A program made the position numbers and the translations under genes. Of a DNA stretch of 64,000 bases, positions 32,162 through 40,694 are shown piece after piece (position 1 is the first letter of the stretch; each line of letters starts with the position of its first letter). Location: NCBI RefSeq assembly GCF_943913955.1, contig NZ_CALUAE010000009.1:1-64000 (forward strand), written 5' to 3'. A model generated the notes under the pieces. It was not told the origin of the DNA and did no database searches. It saw nothing but the letters and a program-made list of their open reading frames with translations. The stretch is from Mycolicibacterium bacteremicum. GTDB lineage: Bacteria > Actinomycetota > Actinomycetes > Mycobacteriales > Mycobacteriaceae.

Positions 32162-32787
32162 CTCGGGGCAGCAGCGCGGATCGCCTCGAACAGGGATACC
32201 AGCACATCGACCAGGTGTTCGCGGTCGACCTCGACATCACCGAGCAGAACCGCCCCGATGGTCGCGGTGACGCCGCCGACCAGGAACTGCGACACCAGCC
32301 GGAGATCGGTCGGCAGCCCGTCGGCCGCCAGACCCGGGTCGCCACCGGCCGCGGTGGAGGCCAGCATGCCCGCGAACCGGCTCGACTCGGCCAGGCTGCG
32401 CCGGCCCAGCGCCGGTGAGGCGGTGGCCTCCAGGACCAGGATGCGGCCCTTGCGCGGGTCGCCGAGGATCAGGTCGACCAGCTCGCCCAGTACCGCCCTG
32501 GTACGTGCCAGATCATCGTCGGGTGCCTGCTCCAGCGCGGCGACCGAGCGGCGCGCCGCCTCCTCGATGACCTCGGTGTAGACGGCCAGGTGCAGCGCCT
32601 CGACATCGGCGAAGCTCTCGTAGAAGTACCGCGCCGCCACGCCGGAGGCCTCGGTGACCCCGCGCACCGTGGTGCCGGAGATGCCGCGTGTTCCCATCAG
32701 CTCCACGCCGGCGGCGAGCAGCTTGGCCCGTCGTTCGGCGACCCGGTCCACGGCGGTCTGTCCGCCATAGCGCCGGGAGACTGCCAT
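32158..32787 (-). CDS. TetR/AcrR family transcriptional regulator
   Basis: A 209-residue repressor from ATG 32787; a start 16 codons further upstream is possible but less likely. The HTH is at about residues 15-65 (RAKLLAAGVELMGTRGISGT, then TVRGVTEASGVAARYFYESF and ADVEALHLAVY). It is divergent from the MpaB-like oxygenase gene, with an 86-bp shared promoter region containing a CAGTG/CACTG inverted repeat (32803-32818), so it probably regulates that gene and itself. The regulator class is certain; the effector is unknown. Confidence 0.9.
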   Translation of the reverse strand: MAVSRRYGGQTAVDRVAERRAKLLAAGVELMGTRGISGTTVRGVTEASGVAARYFYESFADVEALHLAVYTEVIEEAARRSVAALEQAPDDDLARTRAVLGELVDLILGDPRKGRILVLEATASPALGRRSLAESSRFAGMLASTAAGGDPGLAADGLPTDLRLVSQFLVGGVTATIGAVLLGDVEVDREHLVDVLVSLFEAIRAAAPS

Positions 32788-32795
32788 CGCACCAT

Positions 32796-32818
32796 CTTGA
32801 CACAGTGGCCCGGCACTG
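32796..32818. promoter_or_regulatory. Putative TetR operator between divergent genes
   Basis: CAGTG (32803-32807) and CACTG (32814-32818) form a short inverted repeat in the 86-bp tetR/mpaB-like interval, next to a TTGACA (from about 32797) that reads as a plus-strand -35 for the oxygenase gene. Confidence 0.35.
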
Positions 32819-32873
32819 ATTTCCTCAAACTGCACACGGATGTTTCCTGTTTTTCGGCGATGGGGGTCGGGCG

Positions 32874-33830
32874 ATGACGAGCACGGTGGAACGGGTCGAC
32901 GCGGACAGTTCGCCCCGGCCCTGGGATCCCGGTCAACCGCACCACGAACTGGCCGCCGACGTGCGCTGGTGGATGGGCACCCCGCTGGCCTTCGGCCTGT
33001 TCGGCAGGCTCGCCCTGGACCAGGTGGCCTACCGCAAGGTTGCCGCCGCCGTCGACGCCAGTGGCCGGTTCGCGGCCAACTTCACCGACCGTGGAATCAA
33101 CAGCTACCTGTGGAACGGGCCGCTGGCGTTCAGCGATGAAACCGACCGGCGGGCCACCGCCGAACGGCTGAAGACCAAACACGGCGCGGTGCACGGTGTC
33201 GGCAAGGGGGACTTCGCCGGCGAACGGTTCAGCGCGCTGGACCCCACATTGTGGAAGTGGGTCGGCACCACCTCGCTGAACATCTTCTACGCCGGCTACA
33301 CCGCGGTCTACGGCAAGCACTTCACCGACGAGCAGCGAGAGGTGGTGTGGCGCACGGTCTGTGCGATGGCCGATGTCGGGCTGCCCAGTGACGCTGCCGA
33401 GGTGCCGGCCACCGTGGCCGAGATGCAGGCGTACTACGACGAGATCGCGGACACCGAACTGGCGGCCAACCCGTTCCTGCTGTGGGCCGCCGATCAGTTC
33501 GCCGGTCCGCCGGTGCCCACATTGTTCGGTCCGGCCTGGCTGCACCGGCTCATCGAGCCCGCCTGGCGGGTGACGGTGCCGCTACTGGCCCGGCCCGCGC
33601 GTATCTGCGCCGAGTCGGCGACCCATCCGAAGATGATGGAACTGCTGGGCAGCGAATGGAATTCGGCCGAACAGCTGGAGTTCGCGCTGTACCGGGTGGG
33701 GATCCGGGCGGCCCGGCGCTGGCTGCCCAGGTGGGCGGTGCTGGAGCCGATGGCCTACAACCGGTACCGGTATGAGCAGTTGCGCGCCTTTCACAACCGG
33801 TACGAACTGGAGAGCTTCGCCGCGCGCTAA
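32874..33830 (+). CDS. MpaB-like oxygenase (DUF2236)
   Basis: A 318-residue protein of the DUF2236/MpaB family, heme-b-binding latex-clearing-type oxygenases that are expanded in mycobacteria. Landmarks are WWMGTPLAFGLFGRLALDQV near residue 25, TDRRATAERLKTKHGAVHG with the conserved R and H of the ERxxxxH-like motif, DPTLWKWVGTTSLNIFYAGY with the conserved W, and a C-terminal helical region. No signal peptide is seen. The true substrate is unknown; members cleave polyisoprenoids or act on fungal mycophenolic-acid intermediates. It is divergent from a TetR gene that probably controls it. Confidence 0.85.
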   Translation: MTSTVERVDADSSPRPWDPGQPHHELAADVRWWMGTPLAFGLFGRLALDQVAYRKVAAAVDASGRFAANFTDRGINSYLWNGPLAFSDETDRRATAERLKTKHGAVHGVGKGDFAGERFSALDPTLWKWVGTTSLNIFYAGYTAVYGKHFTDEQREVVWRTVCAMADVGLPSDAAEVPATVAEMQAYYDEIADTELAANPFLLWAADQFAGPPVPTLFGPAWLHRLIEPAWRVTVPLLARPARICAESATHPKMMELLGSEWNSAEQLEFALYRVGIRAARRWLPRWAVLEPMAYNRYRYEQLRAFHNRYELESFAAR

Positions 33831-33883
33831 ACTCATGCACCACTGACACCCCGCAGCGACGCGGTGATACGAGGAGTGCATCG

Positions 33884-34810
33884 ATGTTCTCGCTGGCCCG
33901 GCTGTCCTGTTTCATCGCCGTCGCCGAGGAGCTGCACTTCGGGCGGGCCGCCGAGCGGTTGCACATGACCCAGCCTCCGCTCAGCCGCCAGATCCAGCAG
34001 TTGGAAGCCGAACTCGGGGTCCAGCTCATCGATCGCACCACCCGCACCGTCACGCTGACCCCGGCCGGGGTGGCCTTCCTGCCGGATGCCCGCCGCATCC
34101 TCCAGCTGGCCGAGAGTGCGGCGCTCACCGTGAAGCGGGTGCCCGCCGGTGATCTCGGCACCGTGGTGGTCGGATTCACCGCCGCATCCGCCCATGCCGT
34201 GTTGCCGCGTCTGCTGGAGCACACCAGAGAGAAGCTGCCCGACGTGAAACTCGAACTGCGCGAGATGGTTTCCTCGGTGCAGCTGGAGGCGCTGATGAGC
34301 GGTGACATCGACCTCGGGATGGCCCGGCCGCCGCTCAAGCGCCCCGGAATCGTCTCCCGCCCGCTGTTGCACGAACAGCTGGTGGCCGCCCTGCCCGCGG
34401 AGCATCCGCTGGTCGGCCAGACCCGTCAACTCACCCTGAACGATCTCGACGGCCAGGACGTCGTGATGTATTCGCCGGTGCAGGCGCGCTACTTCAACGA
34501 ACTGCTGATCAGTACCTTCACCATCGCCGGGGCCACACCGCGCTACGTCCAGTTCGTCACGCAGGTGCACACGATGCTGGTGCTGGTGCGCTCGGGTATC
34601 GGCATCGCACTGGTGCCGGCCTCGGCCGCCACCGTGCATCCCGAGGGCGTGGTGTTCCGCACCATCGGGGCCTTCCGGGAACGGCCGGTCGAACTGGATG
34701 CCTGCTGGCGCCAGGACAGCACCAACCCGGCCCTGCTGCGACTGCTGCGCGATGTGCTCCCGGCCCGGGAGTGGACCACCGACGATCTGCTGGACAGCTT
34801 CGGTAGTTGA
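33884..34810 (+). CDS. LysR-family transcriptional regulator
   Basis: A 308-residue LTTR. The N-terminal winged HTH covers residues 1-60 (LSCFIAVAEELHFGRAAERL, then HMTQPPLSRQIQQLEAELG) and is followed by a periplasmic-binding-protein-like effector domain (GFTAASAHAVLPRLLEHTRE; LALVPASAATVHPEG in the second half). The gene has a CGAGGAG ribosome-binding site. It is convergent with the 2-hydroxyacid dehydrogenase gene and lies within the glucarate island. As a LysR protein it could activate either the dehydrogenase or the aldehyde dehydrogenase operon, which share a promoter motif, by sensing an aldarate or keto-acid. Confidence 0.92.
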   Translation: MFSLARLSCFIAVAEELHFGRAAERLHMTQPPLSRQIQQLEAELGVQLIDRTTRTVTLTPAGVAFLPDARRILQLAESAALTVKRVPAGDLGTVVVGFTAASAHAVLPRLLEHTREKLPDVKLELREMVSSVQLEALMSGDIDLGMARPPLKRPGIVSRPLLHEQLVAALPAEHPLVGQTRQLTLNDLDGQDVVMYSPVQARYFNELLISTFTIAGATPRYVQFVTQVHTMLVLVRSGIGIALVPASAATVHPEGVVFRTIGAFRERPVELDACWRQDSTNPALLRLLRDVLPAREWTTDDLLDSFGS

Positions 34811-34828
34811 TGCGATCGATCCGTACGA

Positions 34829-35809
34829 CTACACCCGGGCGGCGGGCTGCAGGACCGGCGTCACCAACTGACCGGTCGCCAGGAACTCATCCAGGTTGCG
34901 CAGGGTGAGCGCCTCCATCGCGGCCCGGGTCTGCACGGTCGCGCTGCCGACGTGGGGCAGCAGCACGACGTTGTCCATCTCGAACAGCTCGGCGGGGACC
35001 TGCGGTTCGGCCGCGAAGACGTCCAGACCGGCACCGGCCAACCGGCCCTCGCGCAGCGCTGCCACCAGTGCTTGTTCGTCGACCACGCTGCCGCGGGCGA
35101 TATTGATCAGATACCCCTGCGCGCCCAGCGCATCGAGCACCGCGGCGTCGACCAACTTGCTGGTCGCGCTGCCACCGGCGGCGGCGATCACCAACACGTC
35201 GACATCGCGGGCCAAATCGACCGCGGTTTCGACGTAGCGGTACGGCGAGTCCGCCACCCGGCGCCGGTTGTGGTAGCTGATGGTGCAGCCGAAGGCGTTG
35301 AGCCGCTTGGCGATTGCGCCACCGATGCGACCCAGGCCGATGATGCCGACGCGGGTGTTGCTGACCTGACGGGTCAGCGGGTAGTTGCCCTCGGCCGGCC
35401 AGCGGCCGGCCCGCACATAGCGATCGGACGCCGAGAACTGCCGCATGGTGTCGATCAGCAGGCCGACGGCGGTGTCGGCGACACAGTCTGTCAGGACGTC
35501 GGGGGTATTACTCACCCCGACGCCCCGAAGTTCGGCGGCATCCACATCGGTGGTGTCGTAGCCGACGCCGAAATTGATCACGGCGCCCAGTCGCGGGAGC
35601 GCGCCCATCAGGGCGGCGTCCACGCCGGTGCGACCCGAGGTCACCACGGCGGTCACCGCCTCGGCATGCTCGGCCAGGAACGCCTCGCGCGCGGAGTTCT
35701 CATCGGGCAGCACCAACGCGTCGTACCGGGTGCGCAGGGTGTCGGCCAGGGACGGCTTGAGCGGGCCGACCTGCAGGACACGGGCCGTGGATCGCGCAGA
35801 TGTTTCCAT
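34829..35809 (-). CDS. D-2-hydroxyacid dehydrogenase (glyoxylate/hydroxypyruvate reductase type)
   Basis: A 326-residue NAD(P)-dependent dehydrogenase. The Rossmann motif is VGIIGLGRIGGAIAKRL at about residues 150-166, the substrate Arg is in INIARGSVVDEQAL, the Glu in DVFAAEPQVP, and the catalytic His in VVLLPHVGSAT. ATG 35809 has an AAGGAG ribosome-binding site; longer readings add an implausible tail. This subgroup reduces glyoxylate, hydroxypyruvate or similar 2-keto acids. Within an aldarate island it could handle tartronate-semialdehyde-derived or side-product keto acids. Its promoter shares a 12-bp motif with the aldehyde dehydrogenase operon. Confidence 0.88.
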   Translation of the reverse strand: METSARSTARVLQVGPLKPSLADTLRTRYDALVLPDENSAREAFLAEHAEAVTAVVTSGRTGVDAALMGALPRLGAVINFGVGYDTTDVDAAELRGVGVSNTPDVLTDCVADTAVGLLIDTMRQFSASDRYVRAGRWPAEGNYPLTRQVSNTRVGIIGLGRIGGAIAKRLNAFGCTISYHNRRRVADSPYRYVETAVDLARDVDVLVIAAAGGSATSKLVDAAVLDALGAQGYLINIARGSVVDEQALVAALREGRLAGAGLDVFAAEPQVPAELFEMDNVVLLPHVGSATVQTRAAMEALTLRNLDEFLATGQLVTPVLQPAARV

Positions 35810-35833
35810 GTTGCTCCTTTGTTCCTCGGTGTC

Positions 35834-35899
35834 ACGGTATGGAGACCTGCGGATACCTGTCCAACACGGAAATAGCATGGGTTGATGCAGAACGTGCAT
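35834..35899. promoter_or_regulatory. Double operator region in front of the 2-hydroxyacid dehydrogenase
   Basis: On the minus strand TACCGT (35839-35834) is a -10 with TTGGAC upstream. It lies inside GGTATGGAGA (35837-35846), which is shared with the aldehyde dehydrogenase promoter. Further upstream TTGATGCA (35882-35889) and TGCAT (35895-35899) form an inverted repeat around GAACG whose half site recurs near gudD (43339-43370). Confidence 0.55.
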
Positions 35900-36158
35900 G
35901 ACTAGCGATTTGCCTACCGCTTCGAGGTATCAAACACCCGCCGAGGTCAGCATAGCAGCAGCTCATGGGCACTTTTACGTGGCCGGGGCCGGTGGCAAAC
36001 CCGTCCGAATCGCAGCAGATCAGCTCATTTCGGCCGGTTGACGCTGTCCGACAGGCGCTCCTACGGTGTGTCTACCGTCACAGATGATGTCCACATACAT
36101 GGACGTCACTCCACTGACCACAGGTAGATACAGCCCACAACCTGATCTGGAGGTCCCG
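35900..36158 (+). promoter_or_regulatory. Promoter region of the Dpp-type ABC transporter operon
   Basis: This is the remaining part of the 349-bp divergent gap. TTGACG (36038-36043) and TACGGT (36062-36067) with an 18-bp spacer make a plausible promoter, with a leader of about 85 nt. ACGGT/ACCGT (36063-36078) and GTCCA/TGGAC (around 36087-36102) are short inverted repeats just downstream that could bind a regulator. A GGAGG ribosome-binding site precedes ATG 36159. No gene is seen. Confidence 0.45.
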
Positions 36159-37718
36159 ATGGCCGCGAGAGTGCCCGTGCGCCTGCTGCTCGTCATCACC
36201 GGCACGGCCGTGCTGGCCGCCGGCTGCACCGTCGCCAACTCCGGGGGTGGCGGTTATGACCCCGACACCCTGCGCATCGTGTTGCAGCAGGAGCCGCCCA
36301 CGCTGGAACCCTGCGAGAGCTCGCTGACCTCGACCGGGATCGTCGTGCGCTCCAACATCACCGAACCGCTGCTGGAGCGCGACGCCACCACCGGCGACCT
36401 GCAGCCGCTGCTGGCCACCGAATGGGAGCAGACCGCACCGACCGAGTGGACCTTCCGGTTGCGCGACGGCGTCACCTTCTCCGACGGCGCGCCCTTCACC
36501 TCCGAGGACGCCGCCTTCTCCATCGACCGCGCGGTGAACTCCGACCTGCAGTGCAACGTCGACGGTTACGTCTTCGGTGACGAGAAGCTGGCTCTGCAGA
36601 CCCCGGATGCCAGCACCGTCGTCATCGGCACCACCGAGCCGGATCCGATTCTGCCGCTGCGGATCTCGTTCGTAGAGATGGTGCCGCGCACCACCAGTAT
36701 CGAGGCGAAGGTGCGCGAACCGATCGGCACCGGACCGTATGCGATCGAACGCTGGGAGTACGGCCAGAAGCTGACCCTGACCCGCAACGCCACCTACTGG
36801 GGTGCGGCGCCGGCCTTCGGCAAGGCCGAATACCAGTGGCGCAGTGAGGGCAGCGTGCGTGCGGCGATGATCACCAACGACGAGGCCGACATCGCCGTCG
36901 GACTCGGGCCCGAGGACGGCGCCGGCGACCTGGGCGTGCCGTTCCAGAACAACGAGACCACCGCCCTGCGGATGCAGGCCACCGAGCCACCGCTGGACGA
37001 CATCCGGGTGCGCCAGGCGGTCAACTACGCCGTCAACCGGACCGGCATCGTCAAGGCGCTGTTCCGTGACCTGGGTGAGCCTGCCGCGCAACTGATCCCA
37101 TCGGGTGTCGTCGGGTACAACGCCGAACTGCCGCTGTGGCCGCACGACCTGGACAAGGCCAAGGAGCTGATCGCGCAGGCCAAAGCCGACGGTGTCCCGG
37201 TGGACCGGGAGATCCGGCTGATCGGGCGGACCGCCCAGTTCCCGAAGATCACCGAGACCATCGAGGTGCTGCAGAGCGAGTTCACCGAGATCGGCCTCAA
37301 CGTCAAGATCGAGATGATGGACACCGCAAGCCAGTTGCAGTACCAGTTGCGGCCGTTCCCGGCGAACACCGGGCCGTATCTGCTGATGATCATGCACGGC
37401 AACCAGGCCGGTGACGCCGCCTTCACCCTCGACCAGTACATGCTCTCCGACGGCCCGCAGGCTGCCTACGGCACACCGGAATTCGATGCCAAGATCCGCG
37501 CCGCGGAAGCGCTGACCGACGAGGCCCGCCAGAATGCCTTCGCCGAACTGTTCGCCGAGGAACCGCAGGAGATCATGCAGATGGCCTATCTGGCCCACAT
37601 GCAGGGCATCCTGGGCAAATCGCCGCGCATCGACTACACCCCCGACCCGGCGACCGGCGACGAGATGCGCCTGGCCGCGATGACGCCCGCGGCCAGCGAC
37701 CGCACCGACCAGTCCTGA
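36159..37718 (+). CDS. ABC transporter substrate-binding lipoprotein (SBP_bac_5, Dpp/Opp type)
   Basis: A 519-residue extracellular solute-binding lipoprotein. The N-terminus is a lipoprotein signal peptide with lipobox LAAG|C (RLLLVITGTAVLAAGC), so the mature protein is anchored to the outer face of the membrane. The cluster-C fold is shown by LEPCESSLTSTGIVVRSNIT, WTFRLRDGVTFSDGAPFTSE and VRQAVNYAVNRTGIVKALF. ATG 36159 is chosen for the signal peptide and its GGAGG site. Family members bind peptides, opines, nickel or oligosaccharides. It is first in a five-gene importer operon inside the glucarate island, so the ligand may be a sugar-acid conjugate instead of a peptide; this is inference. 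Confidence 0.92.
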   Translation: MAARVPVRLLLVITGTAVLAAGCTVANSGGGGYDPDTLRIVLQQEPPTLEPCESSLTSTGIVVRSNITEPLLERDATTGDLQPLLATEWEQTAPTEWTFRLRDGVTFSDGAPFTSEDAAFSIDRAVNSDLQCNVDGYVFGDEKLALQTPDASTVVIGTTEPDPILPLRISFVEMVPRTTSIEAKVREPIGTGPYAIERWEYGQKLTLTRNATYWGAAPAFGKAEYQWRSEGSVRAAMITNDEADIAVGLGPEDGAGDLGVPFQNNETTALRMQATEPPLDDIRVRQAVNYAVNRTGIVKALFRDLGEPAAQLIPSGVVGYNAELPLWPHDLDKAKELIAQAKADGVPVDREIRLIGRTAQFPKITETIEVLQSEFTEIGLNVKIEMMDTASQLQYQLRPFPANTGPYLLMIMHGNQAGDAAFTLDQYMLSDGPQAAYGTPEFDAKIRAAEALTDEARQNAFAELFAEEPQEIMQMAYLAHMQGILGKSPRIDYTPDPATGDEMRLAAMTPAASDRTDQS

Positions 37719-37746
37719 CCCGACCGCTCCCGAAAGAGGACACGCC

Positions 37747-38676
37747 ATGTTCGCCTTCCTCCGGCGCCGGATGTACACCAGCACAATCCCTTTGGTCATC
37801 GTGCTGCTCGGTGTCTTCCTGCTCGCCCGACTCACCGGTGACCCCACCAATCTGTACCTGCCCGAATCGGCCACCGCCGAGCAGCGCGCCGCGTTCGCCG
37901 AGTCCAACGGTTTCAACGATCCGCTGATCGTCCAGCTGCTGGACTACTTCAACGGCGTCATCCATCTCGACTTCGGTACCTCGCTGCGCACCGGCGAATC
38001 GGCCGCCGAGATGGCGTTGCGGGCCTTCCCGGCCACCCTGCAACTGGCGTTCGTCACCATGCTGCTCGCCATCATCGGCGCTGTGGTGATCGGCTGCTGG
38101 GCGGCCTACCGGCCCAACTCGCTGGCCGACCGGTTCTCCAGCCTGCTGTCCATGACCGCGGCCTCCATCCCGGACTTCTGGTTCGCCATCACCGGCGTGT
38201 GGCTGTTCGCGGTGCTGATGGGCTGGCTGCCCACCTCCGGTACCGACGCGGGTGTGCTCTCTTGGATCCTGCCGATTGCCACCCTGATGATCCGTCCGCT
38301 CGGAGTGCTCACCCAGGTGGTCCGCGGCGCAATGGTTTCCGCGCTCTCGGCGCCCTATGTCCGGCTGGCGCGCAGCAAGGGTGCCGGCGATATGCGGGTC
38401 GTCACCCACCACGCTCTGCGCAACGCCGCCGCCCCCGCCCTGACCGTGGCCGGCGACCTGGCCGTCGGCCTGATCAACGGCGCGGTCGTGGTCGAGGCCA
38501 TCTTCGGCTGGCCCGGTATCGGCAAGCTCATGATCGACGCGATCCTGCAACGCGACTTCGCGGTGCTGCAGGCGGCGGTACTGCTCACCGCGGTCAGCAT
38601 CTTCATCCTCAACATCGCCATCGACGCCTGCTACGCGCTGCTCGACGCTCGCGTCCGCGAACCCGCCAAGGTCTAA
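37747..38676 (+). CDS. ABC transporter permease (DppB/OppB type)
   Basis: A 309-residue inner-membrane permease with six predicted membrane segments, beginning with MYTSTIPLVIVLLGVFLLAR. The EAA cytoplasmic loop that contacts the ATPase is RLARSKGAGDMRVVTHHALR near residue 210, and the C-terminal GWPGIGKLMIDAILQRDFAV is highly typical of DppB. It starts 28 bp after the binding protein and is followed after 15 bp by its partner permease. It forms the heterodimeric channel of the importer. Specificity cannot be told from the permease. Confidence 0.94.
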   Translation: MFAFLRRRMYTSTIPLVIVLLGVFLLARLTGDPTNLYLPESATAEQRAAFAESNGFNDPLIVQLLDYFNGVIHLDFGTSLRTGESAAEMALRAFPATLQLAFVTMLLAIIGAVVIGCWAAYRPNSLADRFSSLLSMTAASIPDFWFAITGVWLFAVLMGWLPTSGTDAGVLSWILPIATLMIRPLGVLTQVVRGAMVSALSAPYVRLARSKGAGDMRVVTHHALRNAAAPALTVAGDLAVGLINGAVVVEAIFGWPGIGKLMIDAILQRDFAVLQAAVLLTAVSIFILNIAIDACYALLDARVREPAKV

Positions 38677-38691
38677 GGGAGCCAATCAAAG

Positions 38692-39675
38692 ATGAGCACT
38701 CAGATCGATCTCGTCCCGGTCAAACCGACCACCGCCATCGTCGGCGAACCGGTCACCAAGAAGCGCTCCGCAGGCTCCGTCTGGTTCCGCCTGCTGGTCA
38801 ACGACCGCGTCGCCGCCGCCGCCGCGGTGGTGCTGAGCCTGGTCTTCCTCACCGCGATCTTCGGCCCCCTGCTCGTCGGTGATCTGGCCACCCGCATCGA
38901 CCTGGACAACTCCAATCAGGCGCCGTTCACCCTGGCGCACGGCTGGGCCAATGTGCTGGGCACCGACCCGCTGGGCCGCAGCATGCTGGCCCGGTTGATC
39001 GTGGCCTGTCAGACCACCCTGTCGGTGGCCATCCCCGCCGTGGTCATCTCGGCGGTCATCGGGTCCATCATCGGGATGTGGGCCGGCTACTACCGCGGCT
39101 GGCGCGAGACCGTCGCGATGCGCGTGGCCGATGTCATCATGAGCTTCCCGTCGCTGCTGCTGGCGGTGGTGGTGCTCTACGTGTTCTCCCCGAGCGCGGC
39201 CAACATCGTTGCGGTGCTGGCCATCACCCGCATCCCGGTGTACCTGCGCACCGCCCGCGCCGAATCCGCCGAACTGTCCAGCCGGGTGTTCGTCGACGCC
39301 GCCCGGACGTTCGGGGCCAGCGGACGGTCCATCATCACCCGGCATGTGGTGCCGATCGTGCTGCCCACCCTGCTCACCGTCGCGACCCTGGACTTCTGCT
39401 ACGTGATGCTGGCCGAGAGCTCGCTGAGCTTCCTTGGTATCGGTATCCAGCCGCCCGACGTCAGCTGGGGCCTGATGGTCTCCCAGGGCCGCACCTACCT
39501 GCACACCGCGTGGTGGCTGTCCTTCCTGCCGGGTCTGGCCATCGTCATCACCACCGTCTCGGCGACCATCCTGGCCGCCTGGGCCCGCATCGCCACCGAC
39601 CCCGCCCAGCGCTGGCGGCTCACCGTCCCGCAGAAGCGACTGTCCCGCTTCACCAAGTCCGGAAAGGCCATCTAA
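38692..39675 (+). CDS. ABC transporter permease (DppC/OppC type)
   Basis: A 327-residue partner permease with a long cytoplasmic N-terminus (about 40 residues) and six membrane segments. The typical DppC landmarks are HGWANVLGTDPLGRSMLARL after the first helix, the EAA loop DAARTFGASGRSIITRHVVP, and LSFLGIGIQPPDVSWGLMVS near the end. The stop overlaps the ATG of the first ATPase gene by one base (TAATG). Together with the upstream DppB-type protein it makes the transmembrane pore. The family is certain. Confidence 0.94.
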   Translation: MSTQIDLVPVKPTTAIVGEPVTKKRSAGSVWFRLLVNDRVAAAAAVVLSLVFLTAIFGPLLVGDLATRIDLDNSNQAPFTLAHGWANVLGTDPLGRSMLARLIVACQTTLSVAIPAVVISAVIGSIIGMWAGYYRGWRETVAMRVADVIMSFPSLLLAVVVLYVFSPSAANIVAVLAITRIPVYLRTARAESAELSSRVFVDAARTFGASGRSIITRHVVPIVLPTLLTVATLDFCYVMLAESSLSFLGIGIQPPDVSWGLMVSQGRTYLHTAWWLSFLPGLAIVITTVSATILAAWARIATDPAQRWRLTVPQKRLSRFTKSGKAI

Positions 39676-40694
39676 TGACTGCTGTCGCAGAACATCTCCC
39701 CATGGACCAGGTGGACGCCGATCCCGCGCTGCGGGTCGAGGGGCTGACCGTCGACATCCGCACCATCACCGGCACCGTCCGGGCCGTCGACCACGTCAGC
39801 TTCGCCGCCCGGAGCGGCGAGACGCTGGCACTGCTCGGTGAATCCGGCTGCGGCAAGTCGATGACCGCCACGGCGCTGGTCGGCCTGCTGGAACCGGTGG
39901 CCCAGGTCGCCGACGGCACCGCGCGCATCGGCGATGTGGACATCCTCGCGGTCGACCGGAAGAAGCGCCGCGAGATGGCCGGCCCGGAACTGGCCATCGT
40001 CTTCCAGGACGCGCTCACCGCACTCAACCCGCTCTACACCGTCGGCACCCAGCTGGCCGAGCCGTTCCGCATCCACCACGGCATGAAGGCCAAGCAGGCC
40101 AAGGCCAAGGCGGTGGAACTGATGGCGCGCGTGGGCATCCCGCAGCCCGAAGACCGGATGAAGGCCTATCCGCACCAGTTCTCCGGGGGTATGCGCCAGC
40201 GTCTGCTGATCGCGATGGCCGTGGCGTTGAACCCCAAGGTGCTGATCGCCGACGAGCCGACGACGGCACTCGATGTGACGGTGCAGGCCCAGATCATGGC
40301 CCTGCTCAAGAGTCTGCGTGCCGAGTACGACATGGCGGTCGTGCTGATCACCCACGATCTGGCCCTGGTCGCCGAGGAGGCCGACCGCGTCGCCATCATG
40401 TACGCGGGCAGCATCGTCGAAACCGGCCCGGTATCCGAGGTTTTCGCCGATCCGAAGCACCCGTACACCAAGGGGCTGCTGGACTCGGTACCCGTCGACG
40501 CCGAGCGCGGCGCCGAGCTCAAGTCGATCGGTGGCTCCCCGCCGGACCTGCACTCCATCCCGAGCGGATGTGTGTACCAGGATCGCTGCCCGCTGGTCGC
40601 CGACATCTGCCGCAGCACCCGTCCGACCCTGCAGGCCGTCGGTGGCCGACGCGCAGCCGCCTGCCACTTCCCCACGGAGGTCTCCAATGTCTGA
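39675..40694 (+). CDS. ABC transporter ATP-binding protein (DppD/OppD type)
   Basis: A 339-residue ATPase. Walker A is GESGCGKS near residue 56, Q-loop VFQDALTALNP, signature FSGGMRQRL, Walker B VLIADEPTTALDV, and the H-loop His in LITHDLALV. The C-terminal oligopeptide-transporter extension SGCVYQDRCPLVADIC carries cysteines that bind a 4Fe-4S cluster in relatives. ATG 39675 overlaps the previous stop; the end overlaps the next gene by 8 bp. One of two ATPases that power the importer. Confidence 0.95.
   Translation: MTAVAEHLPMDQVDADPALRVEGLTVDIRTITGTVRAVDHVSFAARSGETLALLGESGCGKSMTATALVGLLEPVAQVADGTARIGDVDILAVDRKKRREMAGPELAIVFQDALTALNPLYTVGTQLAEPFRIHHGMKAKQAKAKAVELMARVGIPQPEDRMKAYPHQFSGGMRQRLLIAMAVALNPKVLIADEPTTALDVTVQAQIMALLKSLRAEYDMAVVLITHDLALVAEEADRVAIMYAGSIVETGPVSEVFADPKHPYTKGLLDSVPVDAERGAELKSIGGSPPDLHSIPSGCVYQDRCPLVADICRSTRPTLQAVGGRRAAACHFPTEVSNV

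Noticed and set aside
36066..36158. Upstream start of the ABC substrate-binding protein
   Set aside because: The lipoprotein signal peptide must begin at ATG 36159, which also has the ribosome-binding site.
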